Below, one piece after another: positions 1-8,850 of a stretch of 64,000 nt of DNA. The notes under the pieces are model-generated. The model saw only the letters and a program-made list of their open reading frames with translations. It searched no databases and was not told where the DNA came from. The DNA is from CBDCWA01 sp965223255. Its GTDB lineage: Bacteria > Pseudomonadota > Alphaproteobacteria > Rhizobiales > Hyphomicrobiaceae. The stretch's first letter is position 1, and each line of letters begins with the position of its first letter. The position numbers were made by a program, and so were the translations under genes. The stretch spans positions 1,922,001 through 1,986,000 of the forward strand of contig CBDCWA010000004.1 in assembly GCA_965223255.1 (NCBI GenBank), read 5' to 3'.

Positions 1-793
1 GACGACTCATGAAAGTTCGAACTGCCCTGAGCACATCTTCTGCTTCTTCGGGGCTGTAATGCCGCTCTATGTGCATAGTTGGGTTGCGCCAAGCTATTTT
101 TACAGATTGCAGATCCCCCAACAGCTCCCTGAAATATGGCTCGTCGCGTTTCCATCTAACACCTTTGGTTTTGTACTTCGCGTTTATGCGCTTCTCAATT
201 TCAGATATATGCGCCTCCCAGCTAGGGGCGAAGGGAATCTGCAACAGCGCAGCGAGTGATTTCAGGCCGTGCTCCATCACCCTCATCATGTGGAATGCAG
301 AAGCTGTTCCTAGCTCAAAGGCCAATGCCTTGCCGCCATCTTCAATGTCCCTGATTGCCGACGGAAAGGCGTCATAAACCTCTTTATCAAACAAAGGTCT
401 ATCTAAGACGTACTTAACTAGTTCGCTGCGCACTCGGAAGTAGCGATTTGTTCTGAGTTCCTTGTGGATCACATCCAAAATAGGGCGAATTTTGTCCGCA
501 TAGAACTTGTTGGAATACTGTTCTCCGGCAACATCCGAAAGATCATCGACCATTGTTTTCGAAACAATCAGACCAGCGTTACCACATTCTCTGCTGATGG
601 CATTGAGGCAGTGCTTCACGTCTTTCGCATTCACAGGATCGGTCGGATTCAGGTCCATATTGTCCAACATTGATCTAAGGTAGATCGTCGATCCCAATAG
701 ACTGCTTGCCCTATGTTCAAACATATCCCAAAGGCTCTTTAGCCCGTATGATGGGAAATCCCGCTGCGACGGGCTAGGCGCTAGCTCATTCAT
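1..793 (-). CDS. HEPN-like hypothetical protein, truncated at window edge
   Basis: An open frame on the minus strand runs without a stop from an ATG at 793 off the left end, so 264 residues are visible and the C-terminus is missing. I do not recognise a named family. Residues 155-183 form a helix with the pattern AFHMMRVMEHGLKSLA, and R236-N-P-T-M-H241 matches the R-x4-H signature of HEPN-superfamily proteins, many of which are RNases in toxin or defence systems. No transmembrane segment is seen. Codon use is less GC-biased than in the neighbours. A LexA-type box overlapping a -35 element lies directly upstream. The HEPN assignment is by motif and helix pattern only. Confidence 0.7.
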   Translation of the reverse strand, partial: MNELAPSPSQRDFPSYGLKSLWDMFEHRASSLLGSTIYLRSMLDNMDLNPTDPVNAKDVKHCLNAISRECGNAGLIVSKTMVDDLSDVAGEQYSNKFYADKIRPILDVIHKELRTNRYFRVRSELVKYVLDRPLFDKEVYDAFPSAIRDIEDGGKALAFELGTASAFHMMRVMEHGLKSLAALLQIPFAPSWEAHISEIEKRINAKYKTKGVRWKRDEPYFRELLGDLQSVKIAWRNPTMHIERHYSPEEAEDVLRAVRTFMSR

Positions 794-833
794 GGCTTAA
801 CGCTCCCGACCGATTCGCGCAATGGGTTTGGCA

Positions 834-874
834 AGTATAATAACTCGTCATCACGTCAAGAACATTCAGTGAAC
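834..874 (-). promoter_or_regulatory. Putative SOS promoter with LexA-type box
   Basis: On the minus strand, TATACT (834-839) is a good -10 box, separated by 17 bases from TTCTTG (857-862) as a possible -35. The direct repeat GAAC-ATTCAGT-GAAC (860-874 on the plus strand) overlaps the -35. This GTTC-N7-GTTC layout is the known LexA box of alphaproteobacteria. The start codon of the HEPN-like gene is about 40 bases downstream of the -10. It could also occur by chance, but its position is just where a repressor site would be expected. Confidence 0.6.
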
Positions 875-904
875 ATATAAATCCAAGCGCCGCGGGATGA
901 AGGC

Positions 905-1843
905 TTAAGCCTGCCGTTCGATCGCATCCCAGATAAGCTTGGCGATATCATTACCGCCGAAATTGAGCACTTCTCGAATGCCCGTCGGCGATGTGACGTT
1001 GATCTCCGTGAGATAAGTCCCGATCACGTCGATACCAGCAAAGATCAGGCCGCGCGCCTTGAGTTCGGGCCCCAGCCGCTCACAGATTTCCTGATCCCGA
1101 TCGGTCAATTCGGTCGCCGTCGCCTGCCCGCCGACATGCATGTTCGAGCGTGTATCATCCGCCGCCGGCACGCGATTGATGGCACCGGCAACAACTCCAT
1201 CTACCAGAATGATCCGCTTGTCCCCTTGCCGCACCGCCGGAACATACTGCTGCACCATGAACGGTTCTCGAAACACGGTCTGAAACAGTTCGACAAGGGA
1301 ATTGAGGTTGGTATCTTCAGCGCCGATCTTGAAGATCGACGCGCCGCCATTGCCGTAGAGCGGTTTGATAATGATATCGCCATGGGCTCTACGAAACGCT
1401 TTTACATCCTCCAGGCTTCGCGTCACCATCGTCTCCGGCATCAAATCCTGAAAGTCGAGGACGAAGACCTTTTCCGGCGCATTGCGCACGCTTGCCGGGT
1501 CATTGACGACCAATGTCTTTGGGTGCACGCGTTCCAGCAGGTGCGTGGTCGTAATGTAGGCCATGTCAAATGGCGGGTCTTGGCGCAGCAATACGACATC
1601 AAGATCTTCGAGATCCACGGTATGCGGATCACTGAGTTTATAGTGTGAACCAACTGTATCGGTAACCTGCAGCCGCTGGCAGTGGGCCACAACCTTGCCG
1701 GTCTGAAGCGACAGGTCCTGCGGTGTGTAATAGGTGAGCTGATGGCCGCGGTTTTGGGCTTCCAGCAATAACGCAAATGTTGAATCGCCACGAATATCGA
1801 TCCGGTCAATCGGGTCCATCTGGCAGGCCACTTTGAGCGCCAT
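905..1843 (-). CDS. gshB: Glutathione synthetase
   Basis: This 312-residue protein is an ATP-grasp ligase that joins gamma-glutamylcysteine and glycine to make glutathione in the cytoplasm. The N-terminus MALKVACQMDPIDRI is characteristic of GshB, as are the DPASVRNAPEK segment, the ATP-grasp stretch around KPLYGNGG and the C-terminal EINVTSPTG motif carrying metal and substrate ligands. Length matches the family. The ATG at 1843 has a strong ribosome site (AAGGAG). It is followed by an intergenic gap holding the LexA-type promoter of the leftmost gene, so it is probably the last gene of a yraN/gshB group. No gshA is visible in the window. Confidence 0.97.
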   Translation of the reverse strand: MALKVACQMDPIDRIDIRGDSTFALLLEAQNRGHQLTYYTPQDLSLQTGKVVAHCQRLQVTDTVGSHYKLSDPHTVDLEDLDVVLLRQDPPFDMAYITTTHLLERVHPKTLVVNDPASVRNAPEKVFVLDFQDLMPETMVTRSLEDVKAFRRAHGDIIIKPLYGNGGASIFKIGAEDTNLNSLVELFQTVFREPFMVQQYVPAVRQGDKRIILVDGVVAGAINRVPAADDTRSNMHVGGQATATELTDRDQEICERLGPELKARGLIFAGIDVIGTYLTEINVTSPTGIREVLNFGGNDIAKLIWDAIERQA

Positions 1844-1943
1844 ACGTTCTCCTTACTCTGGCATCGGCCATTCCATCGGCACGCATATTGGGACACGCCA
1901 GCCATCATAGTCCAGTTGTCAACAGCCACAAATGTCTTGGGCC

Positions 1944-2357
1944 TCACGCCAGGCGCTGACAGGCATCTATCATGTGGCGCGGCCATGCTCCAGGCGCAAA
2001 CAGATAGGCATCGAGCCCGATACGATGGTTGCGATAGCTCTTATGGCGCGACAGCCAATGGTCTGCCGTCCGCGACATGCGTTCGGCCTGCCGCCTCGAA
2101 ATCGACATGCGGGCCTCCGCGATGGTGCGCCGTCTCTTGACCTCGACAAACGCCAAGCGCCGCCCGCGCACCGCGATGATATCGATCTCGCCAACCGCGA
2201 CACGATACCGGCGGCCCAAAATCCAGTATCCTTTAAGCACTAACAATAGCACGGCCAACCACTCGGCGCGTCGCCCACGTCGCTCACGTCTGCGGCGCGC
2301 ACCCCTCTTCTGGTCCGCGTCCTCTCCAGCCGAATTCCAGTCTGCGCGCCGGGCCAT
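1944..2357 (-). CDS. yraN: YraN/UPF0102 family nuclease-like protein
   Basis: A 137-residue member of the UPF0102 family, which has a restriction-endonuclease-like fold; its biological role is unsettled. The diagnostic core is visible as GYWILGRRYRVAVGEIDIIA, followed by LAFVEVKRR, in which the E-x(n)-D-x(n)-E-x-K residues resemble a PD-(D/E)xK site. The start at 2357 is chosen because GAGG sits 6 bases before it; an ATG at 2369 is possible. It lies just after rsmI on the same strand, the usual alphaproteobacterial arrangement (rsmI-yraN-gshB). The N-terminal 40 residues are very Arg-rich, which is common in this family. Confidence 0.9.
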   Translation of the reverse strand: MARRADWNSAGEDADQKRGARRRRERRGRRAEWLAVLLLVLKGYWILGRRYRVAVGEIDIIAVRGRRLAFVEVKRRRTIAEARMSISRRQAERMSRTADHWLSRHKSYRNHRIGLDAYLFAPGAWPRHMIDACQRLA

Positions 2358-2397
2358 ACCAATCCTCATCCCCGCGGCAGCGCCGCAAACGTACCGC

Positions 2398-3336
2398 CTA
2401 GTCTTCCTGGCGCCGCTGCACCTTAAGCGCCAACTCATAAACACGGCTGCGGCTTGCCCCTGTCTCCGCCGCCACATGGCGCACCGCATCTTTGACACTC
2501 ATCGTTTCGAGAACGGCGCCAAGCCGCGCTTCGAGACTGGCCTCATCCACCGCTTGCTTTTCCGGCGGTCCTATGACGATTACCATTTCGCCACGCACCG
2601 GCGCATCCGCAAACGACTTTGACAGCTCCTGCAAGTCACCGAACTGCACGTCTTCATTGAGTTTGGTGATTTCGCGCGCCACGACGGCCTGTCGGGCACC
2701 GAGAGACCGCGCCAGATCCGCCAGGGTCACCGCCAGTCGCTTCGCGGTCTCAAACACGACCAACGTTGCCGGCACACCTGCCAGCTCCGACAGACGGGCG
2801 CGACGCACCGCAGCCCGTGTTGGGAGAAAGCCGGCGAAAAAGAAGCTGTCGGTTGCCAATCCGGACGACGTCAGCGCCGCCAGCACGGCGGAGGGTCCCG
2901 GAATGGCGAACACCTGAACCGCGGCATCCAACGCCGCACGTACCAGTTTGAAACCAGGGTCTGAGATCAATGGTGTACCAGCGTCGCTGATCAGCGCGAC
3001 GGTTTTGCCGGCCTTTAAACGCGCGATGATCGCCGCGCGCACCCCCGGCGTGCTGTGATCGTGATAACTGGCAAGGGCGCGCGAGATACCGAACCGGGTC
3101 AGCAGCACGCGGGAATGGCGGGTATCTTCGCAGTAAACGTGATCGGCCTTGCACAGGATCGCCAGTGAACGCAGCGAGACATCCCCCAAATGGCCGATTG
3201 GCGTCGCGACGACGTAAAGTCCGGGCGCCATCGCCGCACCCATCAGGCCATCGAATTCGCGGGCCAGCGCGGACTTGACGAGCGCATTTTGATCATCCGG
3301 CACCGCTGGGCGGGCCACTTTACCCAACTTCTTCAC
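2398..3336 (-). CDS. rsmI: 16S rRNA (cytidine(1402)-2'-O)-methyltransferase
   Basis: RsmI methylates the ribose of C1402 in 16S rRNA using S-adenosylmethionine. The tetrapyrrole-methylase fold is clear: GLYVVATPIGHLGD at the N-terminus, EDTRHSRVLL, then ISDAGTPLISDPG and FAIPGPSAVLAAL. The frame is open upstream to a TTG at 3417, but that start would give an extension of about 65 residues before the conserved core. A GTG at 3336 gives 312 residues and is preferred; ATG codons at 3243 and 3231 are alternatives without a good ribosome site. It is divergent from the lipoprotein gene at 3586, a conserved pairing in alphaproteobacteria. Confidence 0.93.
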   Translation of the reverse strand: MKKLGKVARPAVPDDQNALVKSALAREFDGLMGAAMAPGLYVVATPIGHLGDVSLRSLAILCKADHVYCEDTRHSRVLLTRFGISRALASYHDHSTPGVRAAIIARLKAGKTVALISDAGTPLISDPGFKLVRAALDAAVQVFAIPGPSAVLAALTSSGLATDSFFFAGFLPTRAAVRRARLSELAGVPATLVVFETAKRLAVTLADLARSLGARQAVVAREITKLNEDVQFGDLQELSKSFADAPVRGEMVIVIGPPEKQAVDEASLEARLGAVLETMSVKDAVRHVAAETGASRSRVYELALKVQRRQED

Positions 3337-3585
3337 GCCCGCCGTCCCAATCCGTGTTGCGCTGCCTCGCCAATCGCAATAAGCCAAACGCGTGTCAAAA
3401 ACGCCGCGCTCAGGCAAATCATCCTGAAAATAAACACTTTCTTTGCGGTATATTCTTGTTGCGAGATCCCATTTCGTTCAAAAGTGTATATAAACTCAAT
3501 GCATATTGGGCATAAATTGGTAAGCGTCCTGAAGTTGGTGCGTATTCCAGACGACCAGAGCATACGCAGAAAGTGACGCCGGACA

Positions 3586-4854
3586 ATGCCACATTTCGTG
3601 CGCCAATTCAGCGCTAAGCGACCGCTGTGCATCGCCGCCACGATTGCGCTGCTGACGGCAGGCTGCGCGGTTAATCTGCCAAAGCCCTTCTCCAGCGCCT
3701 CGCGAACGCCAGAGCCGCACCAGAATGCTGCCGGCCTTAGCCAAGATCCGGCCGGCACGCCGACCCACTCAGGCCGAACCAAAGCAGCGTTGATATTGCC
3801 ATTGTCAGCGATTGGTCATCGCTCAGCCATTGCCAAAGCCATGAAACAAGCCGGCGAAATGGCAATATTTGAAAATGAAAATCGCGGCGTTGAATTGATC
3901 GTAAAGGATTCAAAGGGCACCGCCGCAGGCGCCAGCGCAGCGGCAAGCGCCGCTATCAAGCAAGGTGCTAAGATCATTCTCGGGCCGCTGACCGCGAAAT
4001 CAGCAAGAGCCGTAGCGCCCATTGCCAGAACTTCGAACGTACCTGTGATCGCGTTTTCCAACAATGCGACCATTGCCGGCAACGGACTTTATCTGTTGAG
4101 TTTCCTTGTCCGCCCCGAAGTTGAGCGCATTATCAGCTTTGCCACATCTCAGGGCTATCGCCGCTTTGCAGCGCTTATCTCGAAAGATCAATATGGCAAC
4201 GTGACCGAACGCGCATTTCGCGACAGTGTTGCCCGCTCAGGCGGTACCATCGTGGCGCTCGAGCGTTATCAAACCACTGCAGCACGCTTGCTTGAACCGA
4301 CTGAGCGTCTGATGAAGGCAATCAAAACTGCCGAAGCATCTGGTGTAACGGTCGATGCAGTTTTTCTACCGGGCGGCCCCAATACGCTGCCAAACATTCG
4401 CCCACTGATTGACCATGCCAGTCTCGACTCACGTCGAATAAAGTTGCTTGGCACCGGTGGCTGGGATCACGTCAGCCTTGCCCAGAATAAGGCGTTTATT
4501 GGCGGCTGGTATCCTGCCCCAGACCCAACCGGCTGGCGCAATTTCTCGCGCAAGTATTCCGAGACCTACAAGATGTCGCCGCCGCGTATTGCAACACTGG
4601 CTTATGACGCTGTGACCATCGCCGGACGTCTAGCGGCACTATCAAGCGGTAAGCGGATCACACCCAGCCAACTTCTCGTCTCCCAAGGGTTCAATGGTAT
4701 CGATGGTCCTGTGCGCTTTACATCGCGCGGCCTATCGCAGCGCCAACTCGGTGTTTATGAGATCACACCCCATGGGCCGCGCGCGATCCTGCAACCAAGC
4801 TCATTCTCCGGCGCAACAGCCTCTCGTCCACGCCCCGGATTTAGCTTTAACTAG
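3586..4854 (+). CDS. Penicillin-binding protein activator-like lipoprotein (LppC/LpoA family)
   Basis: A 422-residue lipoprotein with a signal peptide and lipobox (LLTAGC, Cys about residue 27) followed by a proline/serine-rich linker and a periplasmic-binding-protein fold. Recognisable segments are AALILPLSAIGHRSAIAKAM, IILGPLTAKSARAVAPIA, VPVIAFSNNATIAG and IATLAYDAVTIAGRLAAL. It resembles the C-terminal domain of LpoA, which stimulates PBP1A in the outer membrane of gammaproteobacteria, and branched-chain amino-acid binding proteins. Without the LpoA N-terminal TPR domain, its role in peptidoglycan synthesis is inferred from family annotation. It is divergent from rsmI and ends before a gene-poor stretch. 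Confidence 0.88.
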   Translation: MPHFVRQFSAKRPLCIAATIALLTAGCAVNLPKPFSSASRTPEPHQNAAGLSQDPAGTPTHSGRTKAALILPLSAIGHRSAIAKAMKQAGEMAIFENENRGVELIVKDSKGTAAGASAAASAAIKQGAKIILGPLTAKSARAVAPIARTSNVPVIAFSNNATIAGNGLYLLSFLVRPEVERIISFATSQGYRRFAALISKDQYGNVTERAFRDSVARSGGTIVALERYQTTAARLLEPTERLMKAIKTAEASGVTVDAVFLPGGPNTLPNIRPLIDHASLDSRRIKLLGTGGWDHVSLAQNKAFIGGWYPAPDPTGWRNFSRKYSETYKMSPPRIATLAYDAVTIAGRLAALSSGKRITPSQLLVSQGFNGIDGPVRFTSRGLSQRQLGVYEITPHGPRAILQPSSFSGATASRPRPGFSFN

Positions 4855-5010
4855 GGCAATTTCCGATCTGACGGACTCCCAAGCACGAGTCACAGACCGG
4901 ATGAGACTGCTCTAATATTACAATGACAGAGCATCATCCAACCAATCGCGCCCGCAAAGAGAAAATTGCGCGGCTCGTTAGTGCGGCAGGTTTGTGAAGC
5001 TGGCTCGGCT

Positions 5011-5400
5011 CTACGCTGCCAGTGGATTGTGCTTGGCGGCTGGTGTGGTCTCACTACGATAAGACTTTGTAGACGCCGCCTTGGGCACCAACCCGCTTAG
5101 ATCATCCATGATGCGCCCAATTTCGTACTCGAGCGCCGCAACAAGTTGTGCCGCGTCGGAATGATTGGCCTCGATCCGTTCCCTCTGCGCCAATCCCTCT
5201 TCCGCATGGGCCATAATCTTTTGCCATTGCGTATTCATGTCCTGCCTCGAAATCCGAATTTGATTGTCCACCTGCACCGACATGCGCCTGACCGAAGTAA
5301 AACTTCGCGCCGGCCAATTGCAACGCGCCCAAGCATGCAGAGCCGCCGCGGCACCTTGCCGCTGCAACTTCGCGAGAATGGCTTGGGTACTCAGCATCAT
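5011..5400 (-). CDS. Hypothetical protein, about 129 residues
   Basis: I do not recognise this protein. The frame starting at ATG 5400 encodes a mostly helical, soluble-looking protein; AHEEG-type helices (KIMAHAEEGLAQRERIEANH, then LVAALEYEIGRIMDDL) suggest a short coiled coil near residues 65-105, with an Ala/Thr/Lys-rich tail. No signal peptide is obvious. It converges on the lipoprotein gene and is preceded by an AT-rich stretch that could hold its promoter. An overlapping frame on the same strand (from 5419) is open for 105 codons but looks less protein-like. Whether the gene is expressed is uncertain. Confidence 0.45.
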   Translation of the reverse strand: MMLSTQAILAKLQRQGAAAALHAWARCNWPARSFTSVRRMSVQVDNQIRISRQDMNTQWQKIMAHAEEGLAQRERIEANHSDAAQLVAALEYEIGRIMDDLSGLVPKAASTKSYRSETTPAAKHNPLAA

Positions 5401-5419
5401 TGGGTGGCCTATCAATCAA

Positions 5420-5743
5420 AAAGTCTAGGTAATATACAACAAAATTAAAAAAAATGATTTGCTTATTCGATCGTTAATTCAAGACATTGGGTTTAAAAAA
5501 TTAATTAATTCCTAAATCTTTATAAACTTAAAGTCCGTCAAAGCAGCAATTGCGGTGGATTTGCCGACAAATCAGCGACCATACTGACACAGTCGACAAT
5601 AAGTTTTAATGATAAAAATCAATATGTTGTATTCGAAACATCAACTGCGGTTGCATATCAGCCCGCAAATTTGACGCCTACACCGAACGCACGCCGGCAC
5701 AATTCCTATGATAAGCGTTAAAACAGTTACAAGAATATTGCCA
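5420..5743 (-). other. AT-rich intergenic stretch
   Basis: These 324 bases contain no frame I can support. The sequence from about 5430 to 5660 is markedly richer in A and T than the surroundings, with runs such as AAAATTAAAAAAAATGA and TTAATTAATT. It probably contains the promoter for the hypothetical gene ending at 5011. No terminator with a T-run was found after gluQ. Confidence 0.5.
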
Positions 5744-6613
5744 TCAAAGTCCCACCAAAGCGCGAATATCTTTCGCCTTTGCCCCGCTATCTCTGAGCGC
5801 TTTCAATGACTGGTCTTTTTGGCTCTTGGCGAGTTTCCGGCCATGCCCATCCGTTATCAGCTTGTGATGATGATACCGCGGTGAAGGCAACCCGAGCAAA
5901 AGTTGCAACAGCCGATGCAGATCGGTGGCATAGCGCAGATCCTGGCCGCGTACGACGTGCGTTATGTTCTGGGCCGCATCATCAATGACCACGGCAATAT
6001 GGTAGCTTGCCGGCACGTCTTTCCGGACCAGTATTGCATCGCCCCATACATCAGGCTTTACAGCCTCCTTACCGGACGAGTTGGGGCCATCGAACCATTC
6101 AAAACATAAATCACCCAGACCGTGCTCTCTAACGCGCCTGACCGCCGCTGTCATATCGATCCGCCACGCTGCTGGCTCGCCCGCTTCGATACGGGAGATA
6201 GCCTCCGACCGGGCAAGACCTTTGTAGAGGCCCGGATAGAGCGGCGCACCGTCCGGATCGACTGGGCCAGCGCCTGCCGCAACAGCAATTTCAGCCCGGG
6301 TTGCAAAGCACGGGTAAAGGAGACCCATATCGCGCAACGTGTCTGCGGCCGCGCGATACATATCAAACCGGTCGGATTGAAAGAGGACCGGCGTTTCCCA
6401 TTCAATGCCGAGCCACGCAAGGTCCTCGAAAATTGCGCCGATAAATTGCGGCCGGCGGCGCCCAAGATCGATATCTTCGATGCGGACCAAGAATCGTCCG
6501 CCGAAACGCTGCGCCATGTCGTATCCGATCAGGGCAGAATAAGCGTGACCGAGATGAAGCAAGCCGTTTGGGCTCGGCGCAAACCGAAAAACACTTTGTG
6601 CATCGTCAATCAT
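5744..6613 (-). CDS. gluQ: Glutamyl-Q tRNA(Asp) synthetase
   Basis: A 289-residue GluRS-like enzyme that attaches glutamate to queuosine at position 34 of tRNA(Asp). It lacks the anticodon-binding domain of a real GluRS, consistent with the length. The class I signatures are present: FAPSPNGLLHLGHAYSAL (HIGH box) at residues 11-28 and KLAKS (KMSKS box) near residue 262. The fold-specific segments RIEDID, GDAILVRKDVPASYHIAVVIDD and HVVRGQDLRYATDLHRLLQ also fit. The zinc site near YPCFATR looks incomplete, as in many GluQ proteins. It stands alone, divergent from the glycosylase gene at 6700. Confidence 0.95.
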   Translation of the reverse strand: MIDDAQSVFRFAPSPNGLLHLGHAYSALIGYDMAQRFGGRFLVRIEDIDLGRRRPQFIGAIFEDLAWLGIEWETPVLFQSDRFDMYRAAADTLRDMGLLYPCFATRAEIAVAAGAGPVDPDGAPLYPGLYKGLARSEAISRIEAGEPAAWRIDMTAAVRRVREHGLGDLCFEWFDGPNSSGKEAVKPDVWGDAILVRKDVPASYHIAVVIDDAAQNITHVVRGQDLRYATDLHRLLQLLLGLPSPRYHHHKLITDGHGRKLAKSQKDQSLKALRDSGAKAKDIRALVGL

Positions 6614-6699
6614 CGGTGCAAGCTTGGCTCATCGTCGCTAACTGAGGCAACCCGCTTCAGATTTCGCACAGTCCACCGCGCATAATTAGCCAGAACGCG

Positions 6700-7383
6700 A
6701 TGCCGAACAACCTCACGAGACATAAGATACTCAAAACGCAGCGCGATCTCGAGACCGGCATCCGCGCCCTTACCAATAGCTGCAAAATGATGCGCCAAGC
6801 TTACAAAATCGCCGGCACACCGACCTTGCGCCAATACGAGCCCGGCTTCAAAGGCCTTGCCCGCATAGTTGTGGGCCAGCAAGTTTCTGCCGCCAGTGCC
6901 GCCGCGATCTGGCAGCGCGTCAACCAGACGATTGAAAGCTGGGACCCCGATACAATATTGAACCTGCAACCGGAAGACCTTCGTAAGGCAGGCTTATCAC
7001 AACCAAAATGCCGAACCATGCATGCCATCGCCAGGCACATGACAACAAACCAGCTGGATTTCGATGAATTGATAACTGCGTCAGACGATGAGGTCCGACA
7101 GGCGCTCCTGGCCATATCAGGCATCGGTCCATGGTCTGCGGATATATATTTGATGTTTTGCCTCGGGCGCCGCAACGCCTTTGCCGCTGGCGATCTTGCC
7201 CTGATGACCGCTACCCAGCACGTGTTTGGCCTCGAATTACGTCCTGACCGAGACACCATGGAGCGAATCGCTGAACGCTGGTCGCCCTGGAGAAGTGTCG
7301 CCGCTCAGCTACTATGGGCCTATCATTCGGTCGTTGTGCGCAATCAGCGGTGCGAAAATTATCCAAATGTTTCAAAGAACTAA
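6700..7383 (+). CDS. DNA-3-methyladenine glycosylase, AlkA/HhH-GPD type
   Basis: A 227-residue helix-hairpin-helix glycosylase that removes alkylated purines in base-excision repair. The HhH-GPD core is seen as LLAISGIGPWSADIYLMF, followed by RRNAFAAGDLALM, whose Asp (AAGDLA) is the expected catalytic residue. The upstream helix GLARIVVGQQVSAASAAAIW is also typical. It lacks the N-terminal AlkA-N domain of E. coli AlkA, matching the short alphaproteobacterial form. An internal Met codon near 6787 could be the actual start because the first 29 residues are poorly conserved in character. No LexA box was seen upstream (two GAAC motifs are spaced by 8, not 7). Confidence 0.92.
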   Translation: MPNNLTRHKILKTQRDLETGIRALTNSCKMMRQAYKIAGTPTLRQYEPGFKGLARIVVGQQVSAASAAAIWQRVNQTIESWDPDTILNLQPEDLRKAGLSQPKCRTMHAIARHMTTNQLDFDELITASDDEVRQALLAISGIGPWSADIYLMFCLGRRNAFAAGDLALMTATQHVFGLELRPDRDTMERIAERWSPWRSVAAQLLWAYHSVVVRNQRCENYPNVSKN

Positions 7384-7512
7384 GAAAACTGATCACGCAT
7401 TGCGCAGAGGTTCGATATCCAGGCTTCACAGAACTGACACGCAGCATTAGTATCCCGCCACCATCAGGGTGCGATCCTGGGTCGTTCAGGAAACCGATGG
7501 GAACTTAGGAAC

Positions 7513-8073
7513 GTGAACGCTCAAATCGCCTCGCCGGGGGCCTACCCGGCGCTTGTATTGAACGCCGACTTTCGCCCGTTGAGCTATTATCCACTATCAT
7601 TGTGGAGCTGGCAGGAAACGGTGAAAGCGGTTTTTCTTGAACGCGTGAATATTGTTTCAGAATACGACCGAGCGGTACGCAGCCCCAGTTTCGAAATCAA
7701 GCTGCCGAGCGTGGTCTCACTCAAGACATATGTCAAACCGGCGCTGTATCCGGCCTTCACGCGCTTCAACGTCTTTTTGCGTGATCGTTTCACCTGCCAG
7801 TATTGTGGAGCCGGCAATGATCTGACATTCGATCATGTCATCCCGCGCTGCTGTGGCGGCATGACCCGATGGGACAACGTCGTGGCCGCTTGCGCCCCAT
7901 GTAATTTGGCCAAGGGCGGCGCCATGCCGGACGCCGTTAAGATGTGGCCGAAACATAAACCGAAACGTCCGACCGTCTATGAACTACATCGCAATGGGCG
8001 GCTTTTTCCGCCCAATTATTTACACGACAGCTGGATCGACTATTTGTATTGGGATACCGAGCTTGATCCCTAA
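7513..8073 (+). CDS. HNH endonuclease
   Basis: A 186-residue protein with a compact zinc-ribbon HNH nuclease domain: CQYCGAGNDLTFDHVIPRCCGG (cut here as CQYCG, then TFDHVIPR) and a second CxxC in CAPCNLAKGG. The Asp-His of FDHVIP and the Asn of CNLAK supply the usual catalytic residues. The N-terminal segment PALVLNADFRPLSYYPLSLW is characteristic of a widespread alphaproteobacterial chromosomal HNH family whose substrate is unknown. The start codon is GTG. No restriction or phage genes surround it, so it is more likely a housekeeping nuclease than part of a mobile element. Confidence 0.9.
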   Translation: MNAQIASPGAYPALVLNADFRPLSYYPLSLWSWQETVKAVFLERVNIVSEYDRAVRSPSFEIKLPSVVSLKTYVKPALYPAFTRFNVFLRDRFTCQYCGAGNDLTFDHVIPRCCGGMTRWDNVVAACAPCNLAKGGAMPDAVKMWPKHKPKRPTVYELHRNGRLFPPNYLHDSWIDYLYWDTELDP

Positions 8074-8204
8074 CGCCTCAGGTTTATGGCCCATGCGATC
8101 AGGCCATTTGCCCTGAACTTTGCCCGTTCGAGCTCACCGATCCAACAGAGCATTTTATCAGCCCCGCTGGCGACGAAACATCGCCAGCAAGCGTCACACA
8201 AGAC

Positions 8205-8423
8205 CTACGCAGCCTTTCGCAGGCAGACTTGATCGCACATCGCACGGGCGATCATTTCAACGACACGGTCCCAATCACGAACCTCTTCGCCATCCGCCAA
8301 ACCAAACGCACGCAGCGCATCACCAGGCGCTCCGCCATCTCTAAAGATCCGCGCGCAGCCATGCCGAGCCACACCTACTGCGTCTTGCCATTGAACAGGG
8401 TTGATGTTTTCAGGAGTAATCAT
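8205..8423 (-). CDS. Small conserved hypothetical protein
   Basis: A 72-residue acidic-to-neutral protein that looks real: the ATG at 8423 has GAGAGG six to seven bases upstream, and the sequence (NPVQWQDAVGVARHGCARIF, then DGGAPGDALRAFGL and WDRVVEMIARAMC) has the regular helical pattern of small alphaproteobacterial proteins of unknown function that I have seen described only as hypothetical. No signal peptide or membrane segment. The frame is open further upstream to 8453, but the downstream ATG is better supported. Function is unknown. Confidence 0.65.
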   Translation of the reverse strand: MITPENINPVQWQDAVGVARHGCARIFRDGGAPGDALRAFGLADGEEVRDWDRVVEMIARAMCDQVCLRKAA

Positions 8424-8850
8424 ACTACGCCTCTCTTTCGATATCTCGAACACATCACCCCGGGCGACAAGTATATCCAGTGCTCACGCTTCACTACGCA
8501 AAACTGTGTCATGCAAAGCTATTGGGAGAACACTCTCGTGCCTTTCACTAGATACACTTGCCAACTGTGCACCAGCGTTCTAACGCCGATTTACCCCAGG
8601 ATCTGATATTACCTGCCGCTGTGAAGGCCGCGACAGTTTTTGCTTTTTACGCACCTGCTCGCAAGACGAGACGACGTGGATTTTACCCAAAACACCGTCA
8701 ACAACTTCATGCAGGGAACACCAGGTACTCAAAGTCTGATTCACGATACAACAACGCCTCACAAGTTACAGATTTCGAACCCAACGAACGCTACAACGCT
8801 TACGGATACGCATTGCCTATCGGGCAATAAACACCAGACAAACGCGGAAC

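Noticed and set aside
6691..6710. LexA box upstream of the AlkA-type glycosylase
   Set aside because: The two GAAC half-sites are spaced by 8 rather than 7 bases.
8765..8785. tRNA T-arm-like GGTTCGAAATC on the minus strand
   Set aside because: No complementary T-stem and no cloverleaf around it.
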